Assembly (NCBI GenBank): GCA_009801085.1
Contig: VNWV01000002.1
Location: forward strand, 930,001 to 994,000
DNA from: Lasiodiplodia sp. COLG20
Lineage: Eukaryota; Ascomycota; Dothideomycetes; Botryosphaeriales; Botryosphaeriaceae
DNA length: 64,000 nucleotides
Reading direction: 5' to 3'
The notes under the pieces: generated by a model
Databases searched by the model: none
What the model was told of the DNA's origin: nothing
Seen by the model: only the letters and a program-made list of their open reading frames with translations
Made by a program: the position numbers and the translations under genes
In this document: piece by piece, positions 19,053-31,304 of the stretch
How positions within the stretch are numbered: position 1 is the first letter of the stretch
How the letters are laid out: every line of letters starts with the position of its first letter

Positions 19053-20366
19053 TTACCAATCCGCAATCAGCTCATTCCAGGGCTCCCTATCCTCGTCCAC
19101 CACTTTTCTCGCGCTCTCCTCCCCAACAACTGGCAGCTCCTTCACACCCTTCTGCTGCCACTTCTCCGGTACGTCCTCGATATCCAACAACCCCACCTGG
19201 ACCAGCACGGCCGCCTGGTCCCAGTAGACGTGCTCGCTGAACAGCTTCCCACCGCGCAGCGCCACGATGTTGACCAGTACGATCTCCACAGGCAGTCCAG
19301 TGGGCGGTATGCCGGGCAGGATCCACGGCATGGGCTGGGCGTGCTTGAAGCTGACAAGCAACTCGTCGACGATGCGGTCGACGCCGATGGTCCGGGAAAT
19401 CAGGCGCGTTTTCAAGCCGGTGGGCGGATTCGCGCGTGGACTGATTGACGGCAGGAAGTACTCGTCGTAGAAGCGGGCGAGGTCCTCTTTGCCCTTAGCG
19501 CCGGTCATGGTCGGCGTGTAGGTGACATAAGGTGTGTGGAGGTCAGTCATGGTGTTGAGAAGCTTCTCGGTGTTGGGCGTGCGAACTTTGTCTATTCACG
19601 TGAGCTCTTGTCTGCTTGAGGATAGGATATTTACTCACGCTCCTCGTTCTCCTCCCAGACGGTTTCGATGTCCAGTTCGGCAGAAAAGCCTCGTCGGATG
19701 GTGTCAAGAGAGCGGCTCCATGCAACGGCGTCGGCAACCTTGTCGTACTCTTCCAGGTCGTGTTCGGCAAAACCAGGCTCAACGCCTTGGTAGGTAAAAC
19801 ACGGGTACTTCAGCTTTTGCATGCCGCCGGTGCCGATTCCAGGCGTTATCTTCTTGGTGATGGTCCTCCTCTTTCCTTGAAGACCCAATACTTCTGTGTT
19901 CTTGTTCACGCCGATCTGGGTTCCGGCAAGGTGGACCATGACGCGCAACGAGGGCATGAACTGAGTCTGAGGGTCGGGGATTGACGAGGGGTAGTAGGCG
20001 ACGAGAGCGCTGAGCTTCAGGTCTTGGCGGATAAAGGTCTCGAGGCAGACGGAGGCGGCGTCACCGAAAGCTGCAAGAGTAGAGCTTAACTATGCGACTG
20101 GACAAGAGGCCGGGGGAGTCTGGAGATATACCTACTATAGCATACGTGCCGCCTACACCAAGACTATCTTTGAGCGAATGCAGCGTCTTGACATACTGCT
20201 TGCCGCCGTCGCCAAACGGTAGGTAATTCACTTCGAAGCCTTCGTCACGCCATGCCTGCAGGGTGAGGTCGTCGAAGTCGTCGCTCTCAGCCGTCACATA
20301 GAGGCGCGGGGTGGTAGCTCTCCAGTTCAGAAAGGCGCTGCCGCCGTGGATCTTTAGGGTAGCCAT
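19053..20366 (-). CDS. Hydrolase-like protein fused to a SnoaL/NTF2-like domain
   Basis: Three exons (20366-20132, 20070-19639, 19591-19053) encode 401 aa. The N-terminal half (about 1-170) resembles a dienelactone-hydrolase/alpha-beta-hydrolase fold: RLYVTAESDDFDDLTLQAWRD, then GGTYAIV|AFGDAASVCLE at the nucleophile-elbow position. The elbow lacks the usual G-x-C/S-x-G, so hydrolase activity is doubtful. From about residue 220 a SnoaL/NTF2-like domain follows (PSLDTIRR near the joint, RFYDEYFLP, then HDHVYWDQA-like strand with SEHVYWDQAAVLVQVGLLD). That fold is common in ester cyclases and in proteins of unknown ligand. No pathway neighbours. I call the fold assignments with moderate confidence; the substrate is unknown. 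Confidence 0.7.
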
Positions 20367-21707
20367 GGTGGGGTCTGAGGATGTCGAGGAGAACGAGCAT
20401 GCCACGCGGAAGCTCGAGGGACAGGGCGGTTGTGAGACATGCTGGGAGTGTGCCAGGTTCGGTCCATGCCGGCCACGCGGGGCACAACACGCGGAAGCTC
20501 ACGTCGACGTCATCCCTACAGGGGTCCGGAGCTCTGGCCTCCGACCTGCATCGCATCTTATCTTCCACGTGCCATAGATCCCTTCGCGAGATACTGTCGA
20601 GCTCCTGCGACTCATGAGCTTGCTAAGGCGGTCAGCTATAATCTGAGCTGGTGTTTGCTTAATATGCGTAGAAATCTGCCCCGCCCGTGCGCAGCTTGGT
20701 TTTCAACACCAACAACAACGCTATCAATTTTATTGCTAGCCTGGTCTAGTCATCTAAGCAAATATTGCAGTCACGAAATACAATCTTACATCTAGGTGCT
20801 AAGGAGATTATTCTGTGCGATATATCTACAAGTGTGAAAATCACCAACCAAGCCAACCATCTTGCACACTGATGCTGGCAGCTCAAGGAATGCAATGGGT
20901 CTGCTGGAGTAGTTTGCCAATGCAGTCGAAGCCAGCGTATGTGCTGACATCCTCAGCTAATTCACACTCAGAGTCAACGCTTTGGGTGGAGCTCCGCAAT
21001 CTCGACTGCTGCGGTACTCAGTGAACCAGCTATGCGACAACCTCAGCTGACCGCCTCCGCCAGCAGCTTCACATTCAAACCGCCAAGCACCCCTGCCATA
21101 TTCGTGACGACTCGGATTGGCTACAGCATCTCTGTTCCGTAACAGCGGCGACGCATCAGAAGAAGTGGATCCACCCCCCAGCGCTGAAACGCGTCGTCGA
21201 ACGTGCGTCTGTTGCGAGCCAGGTCCTTGGGATCCAAGTACGATCGTACCTGACATTAATTCCAAGACCTCTTTATGTCGCCTAATTAAGCCTCTCTATG
21301 TTTTCCTTAATGTACCACCCTGTGCATCTTATCCACCTAACCGTGCAACAGCATCAACTTTGTCCAAGCGTTCAAGTAGCGCCGAATGCTGCCAAAGCCA
21401 CGGGAACATGAGTGATAGTGTCGCTAATAATCGCCTTACTTCGTCTGTGCACTTTCGGGAACAGGGGTAAGGCTGGTTGTCAGGGGCCGGCCCGGGGTGG
21501 AGGTTGTGGGTACAGAGGTGCCAGACGAGGGTTGAGGCGTGGTGGAGACGGGCCCGAGCACCATGTGTGTTATCGACGGATTCCAGCAGTGCCAAGGATA
21601 TTCACAGGAGGATTCAAGAGGGGTCCGGATAGGAGCGCCGACAAATGGCGTGTGCTCTCTTAGTCTCACCGCTCAACAGGAGACTGTAGGAGGCAGAGGA
21701 GAGACCG
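20367..21707. other. Intergenic, about 1.3 kb
   Basis: Upstream of the hydrolase/SnoaL gene. Short open frames only, none with a recognisable product. Confidence 0.4.
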
Positions 21708-21953
21708 TACAGAATGCCATTGCTGCCGAAGGCTGGCGTTAATTCTTTCCCGCTCACTATGTGCAGTTGAAGCTATCGTCCAGACGTGAATGTATAATTG
21801 TAAATTCGACATTTACGTCTGGACAATAGCTTCAACTGCCCACACGAGCCGAATAATTCTTCACGAATGTCGTGAAACCCCACCTATGCTGGGGGGCCGT
21901 GGTTACCCCCTGCTATTCTTCGCGCTAGCCTTCGGCTGCAATACCCCTCTGTA
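21708..21953. mobile_element. Complete foldback MITE with outer TIRs
   Basis: 246 bp, TA at both ends. The right end, read inward on the opposite strand, is TACAGAGGGGTATTGCAGCC followed by GAAGGCTAGCGCGAAGAATA, probably close to the family consensus. The left end is more diverged but keeps GCCGAAGGCTGGCG. The inner palindrome at 21753-21842 has matched changes in both arms (GTCCAGACG / CGTCTGGAC), i.e. compensating substitutions. Confidence 0.87.
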
Positions 21954-22965
21954 AAAGCGCAGCTTAGGCCAAGATCCAATGGCGTGGTGCGAGGGGACAG
22001 ATGTCGTTCACATCATGACAAGCCATGTTACCAAAATAACATGCGACTGCGTTTTCTTTAAAACTTTTTTCCATTCTTTTACTGTATCTCTTGTGCGAGC
22101 CCTCGAACCTGCCGAAGGAAGCACGTAAATCCAGTTCTTGTGCCATTTTTATCCTGATCAATGGCAGCGATCTGTGCCCGTTATCCCCGTGACTCTTTCT
22201 TGCTTGTTTCTCTCCATGCTTGATGCCCATCCATTCTAATACACAAATCCCATAAAAACCGGCCGAAGATGAATGCTGAGTCTAAACAATCCAACAACCA
22301 CCCGTCAATCCCATGACCGGCAGGCAGTCCTCTGTGGAGTTTCGCTGGTCGAACGAGGATGGATGGACGAGCCGAAAAATGAAACGTGCAGGCAGCTTGC
22401 CCTTGCGGTGGACTGCTTGCTAAGCCTCCAGCAAAGCCTCGAGGCGTGCTCATTCTTGTACCAAACCGGAAATCGTTTGCGGCGAATCAACTTTATCCAC
22501 CCAATTGGCCGGATCCGTCCTGGACCACCCGATGCAGCAAAACACGGAAAAGGAAAAAGAAAAGAGACGAAGGGGAGTCTACATGTAGGGTGAAAACGGT
22601 GATCTCAGTAGAAGAAGTACAAGCGAGAAGAAATGACCTTGGCCAGGGAAAAAAAAAAAGTATACGAGGTCATGGAAATGCCTCAATCAATAAGGCATGG
22701 AAACATTGACCTCGTTGGTAATTTCGTTGAACGTGAAAAAAAAGAAAGGGCCCAGTCCATCGGGAGCGAGTGCTCCCTTGTTGGAAATCGATGATGTGAA
22801 GAATTTGAATACAAAACTGATACACGCAACGCCGACCACCTTCCCCTACTACCCAACAATGTCACACGAGCTAGGAGAGGCGACAGCCCGGGACATATGG
22901 TGGAGGGATATCGAGATAATGTTAATGGAGAACGAGGCATTTCTCAATCCTCATGAGAATTCTAT
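21954..22965. other. Intergenic, 3' of the NIPA gene
   Basis: No gene recognised; includes short A-runs near 22650 and 22740 and presumably the NIPA 3' UTR. Confidence 0.4.
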
Positions 22966-24779
22966 TCACCGATCCATGCTCTTTTTGCTTGGCCTTACTG
23001 AGCCTTTCTCGAGTTGTACGGGGGTACCTCTCCTGCCGCTTCCTGATGGCGTGGAACGTCCGGATCGGGAATTTCTGGCGCTGCCTAGCCTCGGGTCTTC
23101 GAAACTCGTCCTCTTCCGGCCGCTGCCGTCATCCTCGTCGCTATCGTCGGCGAGATCGCCAAGCCCGAACGCCTGACCATCCTCCAAATCAAAATCCCGG
23201 TGATCATATGACCGCATAAGGCGTTCACGGTCGCCGAGGCTTCCCCGACCCGCAAAGCCCGACTCATCGCTGCGCCTGGACTGCATTGACCGACGTGTCT
23301 GGAAGGTTGCAATACCATCGGTGGGAACTGCATCGCCGAAGGAGTTTGCCAGGGCAGAAGTGCCGTCGGGGTCGGTTCTCGAGAGGTTGAGGAGGTAGAC
23401 GCCTGAAAAAATGACCAAGAAGCCGCATATGAGGGAGATTGTGTTGACCGCCTCCGTAGTGTTGAAGCCGCGGAAAAGAATAAAAGAAGCGACGAGCGTG
23501 AATGTCGTAAAAGTAACGTAATACAATGGGTTCACACTATGATGAGAGCGCAAGTCAGTAAGTGGCTGTGTTCCAGGACGCGTTGGACTAGACATGTCAA
23601 GTCATGCAAGACGTACATGTTCGTAGAGAACTGGCTGAGTGCCTTGTTGAAATAGTTCATCTGGGTCAGAACACACACAACCACAACGATCGCAAAAGCG
23701 TATGTGCTGGGATGTGTGAACTGGTTCTTGCCCGCAAACGTGAGCTTCAAAGCAATACCGAAAGCCTTGACTGCCATGACCGAGAGCGAGCCAACCGTCG
23801 AACAGATCGAAAGGTAGATCAACGGGTTCTTGCGTCCATATTTGGGCGCAACCTTATAAATCATGAAGATCGAGAAGCCCATGACCAGTATGCAGTAGAA
23901 CATGAAACCTGGGCAGATTGAGTCAGATAAGCGCAGGCTCATACATACTACCTCTGTGTATTCTTACCAGGCTGGATGGCGAAGTGCAGAATCTCATCGA
24001 CGGTCTGCACTTCCTTGTCTGGCGGAGCATGGAGTACGATTATGACGGATCCGATAAGGCAGGTAGCGCACCCAATCTTGCCCAGAATGCCGAGCTTCTC
24101 ATTGAGAAAATAGACTCCCAAAACGGCGCTGTGGAGAGTTATAAGCCGAAGCCATCTTTCAAGCATGTTCTGCCCAGGCTTACCCAATCAGTACACTGAG
24201 TGCACCCAGCGGTGTCACTAATATAGCGGGCGCAAAGGCATAGGCAGCAAAGTTTGCGATTTCGCCGAGGACCACTGCTCTGGTCAGTACCGGCCTCTTC
24301 CAGCAGGTGTAGATGTTCTCACTTGTAATGATGCCTCCCCACCATGTGGAGCTCCGGAGATAGGCAAAGCCCTCTCCGTCGAAGCCATGCTGCTCTCCTG
24401 CTTGATTCAAACCCTTTCCGCCGAGTCGTCAGCCTCTGTCTGGTATGTGCGGTTGTCGCGACGTCGAGAGGAGGGCGTTCGCCGGGGGAAATGTGGTTGC
24501 GCGACGTACCTTTTTCGTGAGGACGAAGCTCGTGCCTGGACTCCTTGATTAGCCTCGACCTGCAGAGGGGATATACGGGCGCAGGCTGCCTACCAATTGC
24601 TAATGACGAAGAAACGGCCAACATAAGGCCGATGTATCTGCAAGCAAAAATACCCAGTCAGCAGACTTGTCTCCGCTGGGGCTGCGCGGCGCTGGCGAAG
24701 CGCACTGCTGCCTTCAGCGCTGCGCTGCGACTTGCGCAAGGCATGGCGTAGAGTGGGCGACGCACTTGTCCTCGATCAT
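22966..24779 (-). CDS. NIPA-family magnesium transporter
   Basis: Eight exons assembled on splice sites: 24779-24766, 24637-24594, 24535-24510, 24413-24323, 24277-24184, 24128-23968, 23908-23617 and 23536-22966. The result is 430 aa with every junction in frame. Exon 1 contributes only 14 nt (MIEDK). The family core is clear: [50 protein letters not shown], then [11 protein letters not shown], and [19 protein letters not shown]. Around nine hydrophobic segments end near residue 285. A hydrophilic Ser/Arg/Asp-rich C-terminal tail of about 140 residues follows and is probably cytosolic. NIPA proteins (PF05653) are Mg2+ transporters of plasma or endosomal membranes. Some exon borders near 24277 and 24413 rest on frame and homology. 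Confidence 0.9.
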
Positions 24780-26213
24780 GGCGACGGCGTGTCAGGTCCT
24801 GCGACCTGGCTGGGTGCTCTCAGAGCCGATGCGGCGGCTGGGAAGAGGCGGCGCGTGGTGGATGGTCCGCGGAGCCCGTGATCGTCGCGGCGCCTCGGTC
24901 GTCAGTGTGGTGTGGGCGGCAGTGCACAATGGAGCCAGCTGGCCGAGTGGGATGCAGGGCAGCTGGTTGTGGACGGTGGTTGTTGGGAGTCGGTACCGAG
25001 CAAGTCTGGTGGGCTGGGGCAAGGCCGGGCAACCGTGACAGTAATGAGGCTGGCGCGCAGATGCTGGAAACGGACGGCGTTGCGTATGTGGTCTGTGTGG
25101 CCGGCGTGCCTGGAGGTGCGACGTGATGCGCAAGGAGCGAGCGGCAAATGGGGCCCTGCGAGGAAGTGGAAGCGACAGACAAAAGGCGACTCTGCGACAG
25201 CCTGAGCACTGTGCGGCCACGCACGCCCGATATGCAGTCGTCAGGAGACGCCCGTCACGAGTTTTACCTAAGGCCTGGCTCAGATGCAAGCGTTGCAGCT
25301 GCCTTCCGCCGCGCCGCTCCAGGCCCAAGCCTGGCCGGCCGCGACTGGGGTGTCCGCAAATCTATTCTTGTCCGCCCTGGTTTCAGGTCCTTGTGGAGTG
25401 GCCACGCGTTCCTCACAGGCCGACACGAAACGCGCCAATGATTACTCGCGCTAATCACGTCCTGGGTGATTTTCGCGGAAGGCTGTGCACATTGCTGAGA
25501 TGCAGAACAGACTGTTGCTATGAACTCCGCGCCCGATCCGCCTCCCCTCCCCTTTTTGGCCATCGTTCAATCTTACAATCGCGCCCTAACAGGAAATGAC
25601 GCCCCTAATCCAGGGTATCTGCCAGCCTGAGCCCTCTGCTATATAACCCTCCGCCCGTAAAGCCTGCGCCACAACGCCTCCCCCGCCAGAATCCTTCCTA
25701 AAAAGCTCGGGCGCCGTAGCCACGCGAACCTCGTGTGAGATGCGGAAATTTGAAAGAAGTGGAAAAAGCTGCTTAAAAGAAGAGCACGACCGAAAAAAAA
25801 AAAAATCAAGGGTGTGGGTGGGTTAGTAGAGAGCCTCAACACTTACTGCTTGGTTCGACCCTAGAAGTTAGTCCATTACCTGCTATTCCGAAAAAAGTAG
25901 TTGCCGAGAGTTCGTCGTGATTGGGATCCGATAGCCATCCGTAATACTGCTACATTTAGATCCGTATCGTATCGTGTGAGCAGGCGTAGATAGCTGGCCC
26001 AAGCGCGCTCGGTCATTGTCGCCTTCCGTTCCGAGGTGTCGATGCGGTGTTCCATCACCGCTGTAAGGTAAGTGAGATGCTGTGGAGGGTTATGTTGCGA
26101 CATCATGCTGTGAACGATGAGTGAGAAATTGGGGATCCGTGTCGGCTTTCACAAGGGAAAATAGCGCCCCGGGGCGGAGCGGTTCTCAGCCTTGGCAACG
26201 GTCGACTGTGAGA
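24780..26213. other. Intergenic, about 1.4 kb, GC-rich then AT-richer
   Basis: Open frames on both strands at 24780-25600 reflect GC-rich composition; none looks like a protein. A TATATAA box lies at 25640-25646 on the plus strand, but no plus-strand gene follows within 3 kb. Confidence 0.4.
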
Positions 26214-29121
26214 TCATTCGGACTTGACTTTCTTTGGCGCTGGACCGTTGTTAGTCTGACGCCACGAAATGGGACACCTGTTCCACACACCTTGCTCGTC
26301 GGCCTGGTCATCATCGTCCTGTCCAAGCTCTTCCCAGCCCCGCTTGGCGGAAGATGGGGACGGAACCGCAGCCTCATCTTGCTGCGCTGACGCGGGCCGC
26401 GAAAGCTCCTCGTCATCGTAATCAATCGTGTCCAATTCATCTTCATCCGATGCGTGAGACTTTGGTTGAGCTTGTCCAGCATGATCGTCTTCCAAGCCTT
26501 GTTCAAGCCCTGAATGAGTCTCATCCGGATTATTCTCCGCAGTCTGCTCGGCCTCGGCGTCATCGAACCCATCGCCATGAGACCATTTCTGATCGTCAGC
26601 AGCTTGGCCACCATTGGGCGCACCCAAGCTTTCGTGAACATCTTCTGCTTCAACGACGACAAACTCCTCGTATGATCCCTCGCCATCTTGTATCTCTTGA
26701 GTATTTTCATCCTGTTCAAACCCGTACTCTTCGCCTTCATAGTTTGTCGGGTAGTGCTCCTCACTAGGCATTCCCTGGGCGCCCTCTTGTACATCGAATG
26801 ATTCAGACTGGTCATTGAGCTCGCGCTCTAATTCCTGCTCCAGGGTTTCCTCTGCATTCTCTAGCCCGCCCTGGCCATCGGACTGCTCGAACTCCTGATT
26901 CTCTTCCACGGCGATAGTGGATTCGACGAACTGCGTATCGGAGCCATTGCGGTTCGAGGTTTCGTCTTGCCGTATCGTAGGAACATCTTCTCCGTTTTCG
27001 CCGTGGGGTTCATTGTGTAGCGCATCATCAACGCCTGCCAATGTAGCGCCAGCGTTATTCTCACGCTGGGGTACACTCTCATCGACAGCCGCCGGAGTAT
27101 GATCTCCCTGCAGGGTGGAAGAGCGGAGAGACGCATCGTCCCTGGCTTCCTCTGCGTATTCACCATCATCATAGTTAATCTGATCATTTTCGCGTGAGTG
27201 GTCAGGCCCAGAGGCATCTGCCTTTGAGCCCTTTTCAAGGCTATTCTCGTTCTCTTGTGCTCCTGGGTCGTTTCCTTCATCTGACGATTCGTATTCGGGC
27301 AGATCCTCAGGCGCTGGTGACACATAGCCTTGAGGCTCGTGTTGATGAGTCGATACTGAGTCTTGGTTTTGTTGCAAGTTGGACCATTGCTCTTGGGATG
27401 CCACACCCAAGACATCCTCTGCCTGAGTCCCGGATTGTTCGACATCGGTCGAGCCAGGCTCAGGTGCTCGTTCACCCGTCGTATGCAACTCTCCATGGGA
27501 GCCCTCGTGTTCAAGCCCTCCGGGCTCGGACGCATGCTCCGGAACAGAGTTATCGGCATGCTCTTCGTATTGATCATCGGTCTGCTTCAACGACTTCTGC
27601 TCTTCTGGTGCGTCATCGGATCCGGCGTACGCATCTCCTTCCGTAACATCCTCAAGGAACGACAGTTGTGACATGCCCCTGCCATCGGCAATGGCCGCAA
27701 GCAAGGCATCCAAACGCGCTGAAAACCTAGTCTTAGTATTTAGTGTCATGTAAAGAGGGCCAGGGCTTTGATGTCCGTCAAGTTGGTGGAGTTGGAGATA
27801 AACGTCGAGGACTTGGGCGAAGCTGGTATTGGCAGCATTATCAGAATCCTGAAAACGTCAGCGTTTGTCTCAGAGGTGTCTCATGCAAAGAAGAATAACT
27901 TACTTCACTCACGCAAAGCCCAAGTTCCGCAATATCGATCTCCAACTCATCCTCGTCTCGCATTGTCTCACCCAGAACTTGCCTGCAGGCCTGGAGAAGA
28001 GAACGAATACTCTCGTTCACCAAGGACTCATCATGGAGAAAATAGAAGCTATCGGAGGTATCACTACCATGAGGAGGGAAAAGGGAAATCTCATCTCCCT
28101 GATACACGACTACAACGGGATGCAGGGAGGATGCAGCATGAGGGGATTGATCCCCTGCATCGGCCTTGGGATCGAAGGGTAGGTGCGAGAAATCAAGAGC
28201 TTCTTCAGATTGTTGAGCCGATTGCTCGGGCTCTGTCTGCTGCTCAGCGAAATCTGGGCCAGTTTCGGCTCTTTCCTCGTGGCCATCGTGAGGGCTCTCC
28301 TTTGCCTGGCTTTGGTTTTCTGATATTTCTGTAGGAAGATGAGTTCCATCTTGAGGCACAGTGGCAGTTGGAGAATCAGGCGCCGGCTCGGCAGGGGCCG
28401 TTTTCGGGTGCGCGTCAACGGGATCGCCGGAAGCATGTGACTCTTCGGTATCTTGAGCAGCACCACTTGGGATTGCAACCGAGTCTTCGATACGAGGATT
28501 CACCAAAGTAGTATCTTCGACTGCAGCTTCAGCTGAAACAGAAGCCCGATCCGGAGCCGAAGGTTCAGGGAAAGCAGAGGCTCCGGCATTTTGTGCTTGG
28601 ACATTGGTTTCCTGATTGCTAGGCTCCTCGCTACCAGGAAGTTGGCTTTGTTCTGCGACAGAATGATCGGCAGGCGGTTGTTCAGCCTGCGGTGCTGGCT
28701 GAACCTGCGCGGCGGCAGTGTCATCGTAGTCGATGTAATCCTCGGCCTGGCCACTATCTTGCACTTCTACATCAACGTGTTCTGCGGCAGATTGCTCCTG
28801 CGGCGCCTCTTTGACCTCGATATCGACGTAACCAACGTCACTCGCATCGGTCAGGTGCTCATCAGGGACAGACATGTTGTCTTGCATCATACCGTCCTCA
28901 TCGTCGTTTCCATCGCCATCGAGCATGACATCGTCTCTGTTGTCGTGCTCAGAGCGATCGTCATCCATGTTCTCGTCTTCATGATGACTAGGATCGACGG
29001 TGAGGTCGATGTCGATGTCGATATCGTCGGCGTTTCGCTCGTAGTCTGAGATCTCCATGTCCTCATCAGGTGCGGTCACTTGGAGACCCGGAAGGGTTTG
29101 GTTGGTGGTAGTCATGGCCAT
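26214..29121 (-). CDS. Very acidic, mostly disordered protein with a small folded centre and C-terminal NLS-like end
   Basis: Exons 29121-27904 and 27848-26214 (intron 27903-27849, GT..AG) give 950 aa. A further 51-nt stretch, 26290-26240, has a good donor (GTGTGT), a CTAAC branch site and CAG acceptor; removing it keeps frame and yields ..DEQAPKKVKSE (933 aa). Most of the protein is Asp/Glu/Gln/Ser-rich and low in complexity. The exception is a segment of about 120 residues spanning the exon junction, from EISLFPPHGSDTSDSFYFL through LQACRQVLGETMRDEDELEI to RLDALLAAIA, which looks folded and helical. The tail PKKVK suggests nuclear localisation. I recognise no named family; chromatin or transcription roles are conceivable but unproven. 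Confidence 0.75.
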
Positions 29122-29649
29122 GACCGACCGGCCTCACAAAGAGTACGGGCGGGTGGGGCTCGTGTGTGGAGGAGATGCTTCGGTGTAGTCTTGGTTCAAG
29201 ACAGTTGTAGGGTTGCGGTGCTGTGAATTAGTAGGGGAAGTGGAGAGGACGCGGCGGACATAGGCGCGCTCCGAGCGGATCGTGACTGGCGAAAAGTCCG
29301 GAAGTGACGCGAGCGGGCGTTCAACTGCGAAACACCGCCCAGCAGCGTGTGTGATGGGTGAGGCAGTGGTGGTAGCCTGGAGGATCGCAAGTGAGGCAAG
29401 GAGCTTGCGGGGGCGCGTTGGCGAAAGAGCTGGAGGCAACAAGGGAAATGAGTGGGCGAACGCGGTGCGCATGCCTGAGTAAGCGCGCACGGGCGCTCCT
29501 TCCTTGGCGACCCGGGCTCGGAGGAACACCACAAGAAGCCAGGTGTTGAAAGCGCGGTCCAAACTACGATTCCTTCTTGAACCCCCGCGGCCGCAAGCAA
29601 TACCCCCGCCTAGTACTCCTCTGCTTTGCGGAGCTTCCCTTGTGTCATC
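29122..29649. promoter_or_regulatory. Divergent promoter between the acidic-protein gene and coatomer delta
   Basis: 527-bp head-to-head spacer; no specific site identified. Confidence 0.45.
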
Positions 29650-31304
29650 ATGGTAAAGATTGTCCCATTCTCACGTCTAGGCCTTACCTGACGCTCTCCT
29701 CCTAGGTTGTCCTAGCAGCATCGATATGCACGCGCGGCGGCAAGGCCGTTCTCTCGCGCCAGTTCCGCGAGATGCAGCGCTCCCGCATTGAGGCTCTTCT
29801 GGCTTCTTTCCCCAAGCTCGCCGACTCGGGAACCCAACACACCACCGTCGAGCAGGACAACGTCCGCTACGTCTACCAACCCCTTGACGAGCTCTACATG
29901 GTCTTGATCACGAACCGCCAGTCCAATATTCTCCAGGACATCGACTCGCTCCACCTGTTTGCCCAGGTTGTGTCCAGCATATGCAAGAGCCTCGACGAGC
30001 GCGAGATCCTGCGCAATGCCTTCGAGCTGCTCAGCGCCTTCGACGAGCTTGTCACCCTCGGATACAGGGAGAACCTGACATTGAGCCAGATCAAGACTTT
30101 CTTGGACATGGAGTCTCACGAGGAGCGGATCCAGGAGATTATTGCTCGCAACAAGGAGCTCGAGGCCAGCGAGGAGCGCAAGCGGAAGGCCAAGCAACTC
30201 GAGATGCAGCGCAAGGAGATGTCCCGCACAGGTCGTGCTGGTGGTGTCCCTCGTACTCCCTCGTACCCCACCTATACGCCCAGCGTCCCCACCACCGTGC
30301 CCGATACCTACGACAGCTACAATGCGGCCAAGAACGAGACCAAGAAGCCTATGGCGGTCAGAGGCAAGGGCATGCAGCTAGGCAAGAAGTCGAAGACCAC
30401 CAATATGTTCGACGCTGTTCGCGCCGATCTGGGCGCGGATGCCGAAGCGTCGGCGCCTTTGGTTTCCAACACTCCCACGCCTGCTGCCGCTCCCTCGGCA
30501 CCTGCGCGCGCATCTCTTTCAGGTGACCGTGAGAGCGTCCACATCACTCTTGCTGAGACCATTACCGCTAGGCTCAGCAAAGAAGGGTCGCTTGAGCACT
30601 TCGAAATCAAGGGCGATCTGCAGTTGCGCGTCAGCGACTCGGCGCTTACCCAGGTCAGGTTGGACCTTGACATGGGTAACACTCGCGGAGCCCAGCTCTC
30701 CTCGCATCCTAAGGTCGACAAGCCCTCATTCCGGAACGACAAGATCATCCAATTGGCGGACGCATCCAAAGGCTTCCCTGTGAATATGGCGGTTGGTGTT
30801 CTGAAGTGGAGGTTGGCTGCGAAGCCCGGCGAGATCGATGACCCGCCGATCAACTTCACGGTGTGGGTCAGCGAAGCGGAAAACAACACGTGGAGCGTCA
30901 CGATCGAGTATGAATTGACCGGTGGGGACACTCTGAAGGATGTCACTGTGACGATCCCGTATAGCACAAGCGAGCCGTCGGTGTCGAGTTTCGACGCAGT
31001 ATACGAGGTTTCGGGAGATAGCCTGGAATGGAACATCGGCACGGTGGACGCTGATAACTCAACTGGAAGCTTCGAGTTTGAAGCCCAAGCCGACAGCGAT
31101 GCTGAGTTCTTCCCCATGAGGGTACACTTCGCCAAATCGAAGCCATTCGTGGAAATCGACGTAAGTCCATCGTACAACTTGATCAATATGACTCGCCGGC
31201 TGACTCTTAGATAGGTCTCGTCTGTCACCCTGCTGAACGAGAACCAGGACATCTCCTTCTCCAAGGACATCAAGTCGGTTGCAGAGAACTACGAGGTCGT
31301 TTAA
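29650..31304 (+). CDS. RET2: Coatomer subunit delta (COPI)
   Basis: Exon 1 contributes only the ATG (29650-29652). Exon 2 is 29706-31160 and exon 3 is 31215-31304; introns of 53 and 54 nt are GT..AG. Total 515 aa (yeast Ret2: 546). The N-terminal longin-like domain starts VVLAASICTRGGKAVLSRQF and includes RYVYQPLDELYMVLIT and IDSLHLFAQVV. A charged helix (EERIQEIIARNKELEASEERKRK) leads to a linker, and the C-terminal mu-homology domain spans about 250-515 (IKGDLQLRVSD, NFTVWVSEAENNTWSVTIEYE). It is part of the F-subcomplex of the COPI coat for Golgi-to-ER retrieval; its mu-homology domain reads tryptophan-based cargo signals. Confidence 0.95.

Noticed and set aside
24792..25328. 178-aa minus-strand frame and several overlapping plus-strand frames
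   Set aside because: Overlapping frames in all directions in GC-rich DNA, no recognisable motif, no splice support.
25640..25646. TATATAA promoter box
   Set aside because: No plus-strand gene begins within 3 kb, so no function can be claimed.
25840..25875. GGTTCGACCC string resembling a tRNA B box
   Set aside because: No matching T-stem, A box or acceptor stem around it; no tRNA could be folded.
30317..31273. 318-aa frame antisense to coatomer delta
   Set aside because: Mirror of the mu-homology domain coding strand; Ser-rich, no family.
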